From Brachionus plicatilis (taxonomy: Eukaryota; Rotifera; Eurotatoria; Ploima; Brachionidae): a DNA stretch of 64,000 nucleotides. The DNA lies in NCBI GenBank assembly GCA_010279815.1, contig QEOQ01000515.1:215050-279049 (forward strand), read 5' to 3'. The notes under the pieces were generated by a model, which did no database searches, was not told where the DNA came from, and worked only from the letters and a program-made list of their open reading frames with translations. Position numbers and translations under genes: made by a program. Below, piece by piece: positions 55,858 to 64,000 of this stretch (position 1 is the stretch's first letter; each line of letters opens with the position of its first letter).

Positions 55858-56116
55858 ACGACTTTAAAAAACTATTGATCGAATCTTGTAAGTTCAAAAA
55901 TCATTTTTGGGATCTCTGCTTTATTTTTATGGCTAAATATTTCTTGTATTTTTAATACGAGAAGGTCTTCTTTTGATGCTCTCAAATCAGTCTTGACCAT
56001 ACACTTGTAAACGCTACCAACTTCACCTCGTTCCAGTGAATTGTCACATTTTAAAGTATTGAAGCTGATAATGGTTGGTTCGATATTAAGTGCAAGAAGC
56101 AACTCAGTGGTTTTAA
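55858..56116 (-). pseudogene. Coding-like fragment of unknown origin
   Basis: A minus-strand frame reads TTELLLALNIEPTIISFNTL, then ERGEVGSVYKCMVKTDLRAS and LLVLKIQEIFSHKNKAEIPK, ending FELTRFDQ and stop. Composition is clearly protein-like, yet no start or splice partner is visible and no family is recognised. Its 5' side is cut off exactly where a LINE tail begins at 56117, so it was probably a gene or transposon ORF disrupted by that insertion. Confidence 0.45.
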
Positions 56117-56590
56117 ATCTTTTATTTATTTGTATATCTTAACCGAGCTAAAAAAAAATCAAAATAAAATTTAATTAAATTAAAAAACAAGAAAAAATAA
56201 AGTTAACTAAATTAAAATAGATAAAAAAAAATTATAAAATTAGATAAATTTTGATAAAGATTAACATAACTCATATATTTGAATGTTTAATGATTAAAAA
56301 AGGAGGAAATAGTAATGTAGCAATTACACAATTGAGTTGGATATTCGATATTTCTTGATTCGAAGCCTTTTTAATATTCTTCCACCAGTCTAACAGTTAA
56401 TGGAACAGAATGGCTCAGTCCTGTACTAACATATCTCTCACTCAACTCAAAAAGTCGTTTTGAGACTGTTTTCCAATGATGTTCTTAACGACATTGTCTC
56501 CTATTCTTTTTATCTAAAGTTTCTCAGTCGAGCCCAAGTTGATAAAATGTCTTTTAATAAATATTAATTCAAAGCTTTTATTTTTCAATT
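56117..56590 (-). mobile_element. LINE 3' end with end of RT frame
   Basis: On minus: ...LFELSERYVSTGLSHSVPLT, VRLVEEY, KGFESRNIEYPTQLCNC is the usual C-terminal end of a Jockey/R1-like reverse transcriptase frame, with one stop. It is followed by an A/T-rich 3' UTR, a CTCGGTTAAGATATAC motif and an AAATAAATAAAA tail. The 3' UTR resembles 26170-26330, which links the ORF1-only retroposon there to this LINE family. Confidence 0.7.
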
Positions 56591-56640
56591 TATTTATTTG
56601 TGTATCTGTACCGAGCTAAAGCTCCTTCAGATTAAAAAAA
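56590..56640 (-). repeat. Retroposon 3' tail, further copy
   Basis: On minus: CTGAAGGAGCTTTAGCTCGG, TACAGATACACAAATAAATA. It abuts the LINE 3' end, so two truncated copies lie head to tail. Confidence 0.6.
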
Positions 56641-56769
56641 AAATGGTGTCAATTTTATTGGTTATATAAAAAAATAAGCTGGTCTCTGATTTTCGATAAT
56701 TGGTACCAATTTTTTTTAATTAGGTGTTAAATTTAATCAAAAGTTGGTATCAAAAAAAATAAAATTCGG

Positions 56770-57335
56770 ATTGAACATTGGCATTGGGAATTCCAGCACC
56801 AAGATATAGAAATTGCTAAAAAATCTTCTGAAGTTTCGACTTCTTACTTTGCACCCTCAAAAAGTTCATTAGACAAATATTTAGATAAACAAAGAATCAA
56901 ATTTTACAAAATTAATTTCAGTTCAATTTTGGTTGAAGACTTCCAAAAATGGTTAAAAGTGTTACTTCTGTTTGGAATATTGAATTAGATCATGAATATT
57001 TTATAAATAGCTCATATTCTTGTCCATGGTGGCGAAAAAAAACATTTGTAAAGACATTGTTGGATTAGCATGTAGTGATAAAGGTCTGGAATATCATCCA
57101 AATGCTAAAGATGTGCCTTAAGGAGAAAGCAGAAAAAAGGCAGACCTGCAAACACAAAAAATGCATTGTTATATCAATAAAAAGAAACTTTTGATCAAAT
57201 AGAAGAAGAGAGAACCAGAAGAGTATACAAAAAGTTTAATTGACGTACAAAAAAAAATTTCGAACCTGTCACAACACAACCATAAAAAGCGAGGAAGACC
57301 TGTAGGTTCAAAAAATAAACAAAGGATTTAAAATC
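56770..57335 (+). pseudogene. SWIM-domain (MULE-type) transposase relic, plus strand
   Basis: Reading frames give SKSSLDKYLDKQRIKFYK, a SWIM-like zinc region (SYSCPWWRKK ... CKDIVGLACSDKGLEYHPNA) and KDVP-stop-GESRKK. A GRPANTKNALLYQ block follows in a shifted frame, then KKRGRPVGSKNKQR (AT-hook). This order (CKH-xxGLA ... PP-AK-VPLG-KRK-GRP-KAK-ALL) is a familiar C-terminal signature of SWIM-bearing Mutator-like transposases. Several frameshifts and stops; dead. Confidence 0.65.
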
Positions 57336-57719
57336 AAGTTGCTAATGGCTCTAAAAAATCCAAAAAAAAACAAATTTTTACTTAAAATATTTAATTTTTG
57401 TTTTTAATCAAACATAATTATCTAAAATATTTCAAAAACAAAATTTTCTTTTTTTTAGAGAGGCAATGAAGTTCGTTTTAATTCGATCTTTTCTATTCAG
57501 AAAGGGGAAAAATCAGTTGACCCTAATAAATAATTATTTACCTGTAAAAAATAATTAGTTAATTGCTAAAAATGCTAACTAATAAATGATTATGTATAAA
57601 TTGCTAATTTATTGTAAAAAAATACTAACTTTATCTAAAAAATAATAACTTTATTGTAAAAAAAATTCGATAAAAAATTATGAAATTTATTAATTTTAAT
57701 AATTTACATTAACAATTTT
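57336..57719. other. AT-rich spacer
   Basis: TAATAAATTATTAAC-type simple sequence between the two oppositely oriented transposase relics. Nothing else was seen. Confidence 0.4.
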
Positions 57720-58320
57720 ATTGCCTTTCCAATGCTTTAGCAGCATAGGCTTTTCGACCACGTTTAGCCTTCGGTTCGATTGAACATTTTTTGTATTTAT
57801 TTGGAATTTCAACTAACTTTTCCACTACGGCTACTACTATTAAATGCTAACAAAAATAGTTTCTTAGATAATAGCTGCAGGTACAACTTGAACATACCCA
57901 GGAGTCTTTATTAAATTTTATAATCCTAGCATTTTTAAATAAAGCAACCAGCTGGTCAAAATCGTTATTATATATAAGCTTACTATTTAAGCCTTTTGCA
58001 TAATCCATATTAAGCTCATCTTTAAATTCATTTTTTGTTAAAAGATAGGTTGTAGAATTTGGTACTTTTTTAATTACTCGATCATCAACTGTTAAGAAAC
58101 TATACGCTAATGACCAACTTTCACCGCTAATCGTACTTGTACTCATCGCAAAATATTTTTTCTTTTACTGTGTCCATTGACCAGTTACTGACAGTAGAAT
58201 AAGCATTGGTTAAAAATACAATAAAAGCCATTCTTTTTCTAAACGTATTCAGTTTTAGTTTGCCATTAATACTTTCCAGAGCATTATCCATTCAGAAATA
58301 CTCGAATAACATTTTTACTA
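57720..58320 (-). pseudogene. SWIM-domain (MULE-type) transposase relic, minus strand
   Basis: On minus: MDNALESINGKLKLNTFRKR and MAFIVFLTNAYSTVSNWSMD, a frame shift near 58140, then ISGESWSLAYSFLTVDDRVI and IKFNKDSWVCSSCTCSYYLR, NYFC-stop-HLIVVAV, KRGRKAYAAKALERQ. CTC...C(K)H is the SWIM zinc finger; a TAG replaces the codon before the His. Likely a C-terminal part of a second MULE-type transposase, inactivated by at least one frameshift and one stop. Confidence 0.7.
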
Positions 58321-59640
58321 AAAGAGATAATTTAGTTCTATAAAACGCTTAATTATAAACAAATTTGCTTAATGCAGTAAAATAAGTCTGCAAAATACTC
58401 TGCAATTTTCTGCATTTTGCACGTCATTAAAAAGTATTCTAATCAACTGTGCAAGTACATTGCAGAGTTTAAACTATTAATAAAATAAAAATGGCTGCTA
58501 AAAAAATTGTTATACCTGGAAAAATAGGATCCTTTATAAATTTAGAATTTATTAACGAAGAAGAAGCATTCAAAATTAATTTCAATATTTTTTTATTCCG
58601 TCTGGTGACGATTCAAGTATCACAAATTAAGAGATTCAAATATTAAAAACAATGAGATGGAACACTTTTGAAGAATCCAACAAAAGATCGTTTACTTGTT
58701 GGATGGTAAATTTGCCAAATGATCAAACTAAATGGAAAAGGATTTTGATAATGTAAATTCAAATTTAAAATGAAAAAAAAGAAAGAAATTAAATTGTTTT
58801 TAAACTTGATCAAAATTCTAAATTAGATAAGGAATATTTAAGTTCAGACATGAAATATTTGTACAATTTAAATTTTAAAATTAGAAAAATAAAAAAGATT
58901 TTTAAAGAAAATTGATCAGATTTCGATGCTCCGTCGAATATAACTAATAAATAGCGCAGTTCAATTCTATCGAAAATTTAAAAAATGATCTCTCTTAAAT
59001 TTTGAATAAAAATAAAAAAAAATTATCTTTTTTTAAATCTAAAGAAAAAATGATAATCATAAAAATATTTTATTTTTCTCATTAAAATTTGACTACAATT
59101 TAATTTAATTAGATTAATTTTATCAAAGATTACCAACAAATAAAAATTATAAAAAATTTTACAGAACACCAATAATAAAAGTTCTGTAAAAGTTTAGCTC
59201 GTCAAAAGTTTATTTTAGATAAATAATTCAATTTATATGTAAGTGTTGCATACCTTGAAACTTTGAATAATACTAGATAGCATTCGTAACAAAATAAATA
59301 AAAATATAAAAAGAGAGAAAACATTTGATTATTTTTTTCTTTTATATAAGTTTTGAATTTATTTTGGTATAGATCGGTGTTATATTAATTTTAAGCATTG
59401 TCAAAAATAAATTTTTAATTTTTTTCTTACTCTTCAAAATTAATTCCTGACTTTTGCTTTATTCCACCTGGCCAAGTCCTACGTATTTTCAACACCAATA
59501 CTGATTATTAACTTTAAGTCTTCAATTTTTTTTTTAATTAAATTTTCAAAAATCAATAAAAATTAACCTTAGATAAAAACTAATTAATAAAAAGTATTGA
59601 ATTAAAGTTAATATTATTTATTATAAAAATAAAAAATAAA
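58321..59640. other. AT-rich region with a TGCA-rich repeat and a broken frame
   Basis: 58380-58465 holds TCTGCAAAATACTCTGCAAT then TTTCTGCATTTTGCACGTCA, words shared with the repeats at 10390-11010 and 24990-25190. Just after it, 58490-58760 starts MAAKKIVIPGKIGSFINLEF, then soon meets frameshifts (later NTFEESNKRSFTCWMVNLPN). It is protein-like but unrecognised, probably transposon debris. The remainder is featureless. Confidence 0.4.
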
Positions 59641-59644
59641 AAAA

Positions 59645-59725
59645 AATAACAATAATAATAAGCTACGGCAAGCAAGCTTTCAGAGGCGGTCTACTAGGAG
59701 ATCGGTAGAACATTGCGCTATAAAA
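59645..59725 (-). repeat. SINE-like unit with TTA-rich tail, copy 3
   Basis: On minus: GAAAGCTTGCTTGCCGTAGC, TTATTATTATTG. It matches the ends of copies at 10465 and 45005; the 5' part differs. Confidence 0.55.
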
Positions 59726-60358
59726 GGGAAATTACAGAAATAAGAAGACTGGTAAGATATAAAATCAAATAGACATTATTATTATCTTTGTTATACAATA
59801 AATTATACAAATAATAAGTAAAAAATAGAAGGAACTGAGAGGGGTATATAGTATAGAAATTAAAATGACATTTAAATAAAATTAAAAAAAAAATTAAGAT
59901 GTGGTAATTAAAATATTTTGAATTTTTGACATTAAAATGTTGTTAGAAAAATATAAAATTTTAATTAAGGCATGAATTGAGCTTTGAATTGGTACAGCAT
60001 TTCTTCACTAAAAACAAACGACTTGACTTAAAGTTGAATTTTTTTAATTATTTTGGGCAGAAATCAGCATATTTTTCAACTAATCTGATTTAAATTTCAA
60101 GAAAAATATTTTAATTTATTTTTTTTAATTAGTAAGTCACTGGTTTTTATTAATTTATTTATTAACAAAAATAAATAAATAATTCATGATATCATTAATT
60201 TAAATTTTATGCAAGTGTTATTATGATAAAATTTTTTTTAATCACGTGATTTAAATTAAAATATCAATCAAGCATGTAAATGATAATCATTCGACTAAAT
60301 CGGTGTTCAATATAAAAAATGATAATAATTTTTTAAATCAAAAGTTTATTTAAGAAAA
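59726..60358. other. AT-rich upstream region of the PLAC8-family gene
   Basis: No distinct feature was recognised beyond A/T-rich sequence. Confidence 0.4.
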
Positions 60359-60834
60359 ATGATGTAATGGTTTACTAATGCTTTTTATTAATAATTGCGT
60401 TCTAACTTTTTGTCTAAAAGAATCGTCGAACAGCCCGGAAACGAATGGCAGTATCCACTTTTCGATTGTTTCTATCCAGTTGAGGACTGTTTGTTAGCTT
60501 ACTTCTGCGCTCCTTGCTATGCTGCTTACGCTGCGGATGAGTCTGGTGAAAGCTTGTTTTCAAGCATTTTACAATTTCTATGTTATCCATTGGGACTTTT
60601 ATATTTGAGACCAACTGCCAGATATAAACATTACATTGATGTAAAAAATTTAAAAATTAAATTTTATTTTTAAATTTTTTTTTTATCTCAAGGGCTCTTT
60701 ATTCAAAGACTTTTGCGCAGTTATTTGTAAGTCTAAAACCAAAGCGTTCATTTAATAAACTAACAATTTTTACTTTAGTATTTCCTTGTTGTGTTTCAAT
60801 GCAAATAAGGAAGGAATTCGAAGACGGAATCTGA
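60359..60834 (+). CDS. PLAC8/cornifelin-family cysteine-rich protein
   Basis: Proposed exons 60359-60363 (5 nt), 60421-60640, 60693-60726 and 60779-60834, giving 104 residues. After MIIVEQPGNEWQYPLFDCF come ED-CLLAYFCAPCYAAYAADE, CYPLGLLYLRPTARYKHYID, GSLFKDFCAVILFPCCVSMQ and IRKEFEDGI. This is the PLAC8 pattern (W-LFDC...C-CPC-...R...R-xYxI-GS...D-C...CC-x-CQ-RE). Some of the usual cysteines are Tyr, Ala or Phe, so the cysteine clusters are thinned. Family members are small membrane-associated proteins with roles in cell size, metal handling or cornified layers; the role here is unknown. The 5-nt coding part of exon 1 is set by frame and splice signals, not by homology, and is the weakest call. 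Confidence 0.78.
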
Positions 60835-61500
60835 TTTTATTTTAAATTCTGTACAATGCAGGCGATAAACCTCCATTTTTTTTAAAGATAAATACATTTT
60901 TAATAAATTCTTGAACAAAAATATTTAATTAAATTTTAAACATTCCTTGATATAAGTTAATCGTAAACCAGGTTACATAGTCTTGGCAAAATTCTAAAAT
61001 TCAGTCAGGTAAAATCGATTTTAAAATTTAAAATTTTTCGCTCAATTAGAGCTTCTAATTATTTCAAGCAAGGCAAATTAAAACTAAAACAGTTACAGTC
61101 AAAAAAATTTTTTTTTTTTTTCGTCAATATTATGTTCAAAAAATCTCTTTTTTCATTTTCTAGAAAAGAAAGGTTCTCTTTAATAATTCACACATTGTTA
61201 TCCAACAATAACAAAATTTTGAATTTTTTTCAAAAATCGATCATCACTTCCACCAAGTCAAAAAGCTTTATTTGATTTTTTAAGAACAAAAATTTCCTTG
61301 GAGATTCACCCTCTGTTTTTTTTTGAAAAAAATTTAAAGTAAACTTTATTTTTGTGTGATTAAACAATTTGTTTTTCAATCAAACAAACGTCAATTGTTC
61401 GACAAAATTCTCATTCAATGTCTGATAGGAAAAAAATTGAATTAAATTTTTATAGAAAATTTTTTATTAAAAATAAAAAAGTTTTATAGATAGAGCAAAA
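60835..61500. other. Spacer and upstream region of the PMCA gene
   Basis: AT-rich; no element recognised. The PMCA 5' UTR likely lies immediately before 61501. Confidence 0.4.
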
Positions 61501-62356
61501 ATGGCTGAAATTGATGTAAAATTGAGGGATTTAAAAGAAATAATGGAGCTGAAGAATGCCGAAGCAAGAGACAGGATCAAGCAAATTTATGGCGACATGG
61601 AATCATTTGCAAAGCATCTCAAGACAAATTTGTTAAATGGACTTACTGGTGAAACGAGTGATTTGGAAAAGCGGGTCCGTTTGTTCGGCAAAAATGAGAT
61701 AGCACCTAAGCCGCCCAAGTCAATATTTCGCTTGGCATTCGAGGCATTGAAGGAACCATTGTTAATTTTGCTGATGGTATGTGGAGTCATATCAATTGGT
61801 CTTTCGTTTTACCACCCAAAAGAAGATGACATTGATGAAGAAGTAAGATTGAAATCGACTGATATTGGCAATTTAGAGTGGGTAGAAGGAGTGGCCATAG
61901 CGGTCTCAGTAATTGTGGTAGTGGCAGTTTCGTCTTTTAACGATTGGAGGAAAGAACGCAAATTTCGCGGCCTACAAGACAGAATAGCTCAAGAGAACAA
62001 GACATCAGTGGTCAGAAATGGACAAATTGTTCAAATAAATGTAAAAGAGTTGGTTGTTGGAGACATTTGCTGCATTAAATACGGTGACTTGATACCAGCC
62101 GATGGAATAGTCACTCAGGCAAGTGACCTAAAGATCGATGAGGCATCCTTGACAGGTGAAACTGATCTTATCAAGAAAAATGATTGGGAAAATGTAACCA
62201 TATTCTCGGGCACTCATGTTATGGAAGGAACTGGTCAATTTTTGGTAACTGCAGTCGGTCTAAACTCTCAGACTGGTATTATAATGACACTTTTGGGAGC
62301 CACTAGTGGCAAAGCTAAAACTGACGATGATCAAGAATCAAATAACAAAAATAAAA
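61501..62356 (+). CDS. ATP2B: Plasma-membrane Ca2+-transporting ATPase, first exon (partial)
   Basis: 285 complete codons plus one base, then a donor GTATAAAT at 62357; the remaining exons lie beyond the window. Features: an N-terminal region with GLTGETSDLEKRVRLFGKNE; TM1 (about 89-107, LLILLMVCGVISIGLSFY); TM2 (about 129-148, GVAIAVSVIVVVAVSSF); and an actuator domain with QINVKELVVGDICCIKYGDL, IPADGIV and DEASLTGETD (213-222, the TGE loop). The gap between TM1 and TM2 and the text match PMCA rather than SERCA. PMCAs pump Ca2+ out of the cell and are controlled by calmodulin at the C-terminus, which is not in view. The ATG is the first in frame. Confidence 0.93.
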
Positions 62357-64000
62357 GTATAAATTTTGTTTTAATGAAAAATCGATGTTACCATGGTTAC
62401 CAAGATCTTATAAGATCTTAAAAGGGAAAATTAGGTTGGGAAAAAAATATCTAGCATAGTGCAATAGAATTCAAAGTGAATCATTAAAAAATTTCTCACG
62501 TAAAAGGATTACGATTAATACAGAAATCAAAAACAATAAAGTTAAAATTCTGCTAATTATTTTTGGTAATTTTATTCTAGATTAATGAAATATTTTTTAT
62601 AAAATTTATAATTTCTAAAAAAAAATGGTCAACTAACTGTATTTATTGTGGACTCAATCTTAATTAGCTGCTAAATTTTATCCTGTCAATTATTTTTTGA
62701 AATTCAGCAGGTTCAGGGCAAAATGAAAATTATTGTACATTTTTGAGAGAAAAAAAAAATCTCAAAATCAAAAAATCTAAACAAATTTTCATTCAAGAAA
62801 AGTAATTATTCTAATAAATTCGCAATTACTTAAAAAGGAGTTTAAGAAAAATTTAAATGTAAAAATCAAGGATAATTTTTTGAAAATCCCTTTTAAATAA
62901 TTGCGAATTTATTATTACTTTTCTTAATGAAAATTTTTTAAAGTTTTTTTATTTTGAGATTTTTATTTTTTCTCTCAAAAATGTAAAAATGTTCAATAAA
63001 TTACATTTTGCCAGGTTCAGGCTTTCTTGTATTTCTCTTTCTTTAATAGTGCTAATCGCTGTCTATTCTAAGTAAAGTTACTAAATCGACTTTTGATAGA
63101 CTATAAAAAGACATTAAACTTGAATTAATTTTTTTTGGCGATTTACTATTTTTCACCAATATGACTAAATAAAAATTTAAATTAGTGAATTTAATAACTT
63201 TTGTTATTTATAAAATGAATAATCTTAAAAAATTTATAAAATATTTTTATTTTCTTGTAAAAATTTCCAAATAATCAATTTTTAAATCAGTTATTTATTA
63301 AATAAAAAAAAAGAATATGATGATAAAATCACAATAATGTGCTTTGAAGACGCAGAAAAAAACTGAAACTTATCGGAAATTGTAAATTACATTGTAAACT
63401 TGATTAACTGTATTGGGTTATTTATAACAAGCCAAGACTTGAAAATAAAGTGATAAAATGAAGTCAGAAAGTTGTGATAAGTCCAAAAAAATTTCAAAAA
63501 TGTATTTTTATCAAAAGAAAATTATTAATTATAAAATATTAATTGTGAAAAAATTTAACATTTGATTTAATCTATTTGAAAAATTAAAATATTAGTGTTT
63601 TACATCTTAGTGTAAAATTATTCTAATTAAATTCAAATTAGTTCAGGCTAAATTTTTTGTAATCAAGTAAAGTTTTATAAAGCCAATGACAAATTACTTT
63701 ATTGAAAGTTTTTTTATAGACTATTTAGACAAAAATTTTAATTATAACAAAGCATTTTTCAATTTTTTATTTCAATTTCCAAAATGAATCAGACAATTGC
63801 TCAATTTGTTAACCTAAGTGTAAATTCTAATTTAATTCTTCCTTCACTTAAGAAAAAAGTTATATTTTTGTATAATTTGTTCTGATTAATAGAATTTTTA
63901 TTAAAAATCATTTTCAATTTTTTTTCATTCATTTATTTTAAAAATTATTTTTGAGTTGGACTACAGGGCAGTTTTGAGCGGCTATAACCCTCTTTTTTTT
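62357..64000. other. First intron of the PMCA gene (continues past window)
   Basis: No further coding block was found up to the window end. It holds the 296-bp MITE at 62717-63012; otherwise A/T-rich. Confidence 0.6.
62717..63012. mobile_element. Palindromic MITE, 296 bp, in PMCA intron
   Basis: Ends GGCAAAATG and CATTTTGCC flanked by AGGTTCAG on both sides (62709-62716, 63013-63020), an 8-bp duplication (9-10 bp if the ends are drawn further in). The two halves are reverse complements over most of their length (CATTTTTGAGAGAAAAA, AGAAAAGTAAT, AATTCGCAATTA). Size of the duplication fits hAT or Mutator-type non-autonomous elements. Confidence 0.85.

Overview
This window is AT-rich nuclear DNA from a metazoan. 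Genes are split by many short introns (about 50-70 bp) and a few long ones. Several genes are motile-cilium genes (tektin-2, CFAP57, PPP1R42), beside animal regulators (KDM4 demethylase, MiT/TFE bHLH-zipper factor, a GnRH/AKH/corazonin-type GPCR, a plasma-membrane Ca2+ ATPase). The very low GC, compact introns and heavy transposon load would fit a small spiralian such as a monogonont rotifer. That is an inference, because no species marker was read.

Layout. 1-2.2 kb: retroposon tail, a 699-bp Tc1-type deletion derivative, a calpain pseudogene and a fold-back repeat. 3.2-4.7 kb: peptide-receptor GPCR (-). 8.6-9.7 kb: decayed transposon arm. 9.9-13.2 kb: tektin-2 (-), whose intron holds a fold-back repeat, a SINE-like unit, tandem repeats and a solo LTR. 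13.7-15.9 kb: decayed Tc1-type element and a LINE ORF1 relic. 16.5-19.5 kb: intronless gene joining leucine-rich repeats to a TRP-like channel (-). 21.05-24.60 kb: an apparently intact two-gene Tc1/mariner-superfamily transposon. 24.9-29.5 kb: a mosaic of MITE, hAT and retroposon units. 30.4-38.6 kb: CFAP57 (+) with a LINE in one intron. 39.8-53.6 kb: six minus-strand genes (MITF-like, PRXL2C-like, a small unknown, PPP1R42, HINT3-like, KDM4). 54-59 kb: transposon graveyard (hAT, LINE, MULE). 60.4-60.8 kb: PLAC8-family gene (+). 61.5 kb onward: first coding exon of a PMCA (+), which runs off the window.

Main discovery candidate. The transposon at 21051-24604 has 493-bp terminal inverted repeats, a TA duplication and a six-exon, 337-residue DD34E transposase. 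It also has a divergent five-exon gene for a 273-residue protein I do not recognise. The 699-bp element at 385-1083 has different outer ends, yet it keeps relics of the last two exons of the same second gene. The exon length (123 nt), intron positions and phases match. A Tc1-like transposon lineage with a conserved, intron-bearing partner gene would be unusual. A second candidate is the single-exon LRR + six-TM channel protein.

All exon joins were made by reading GT/AG boundaries and reading-frame continuity by eye; no alignment or database search was run.
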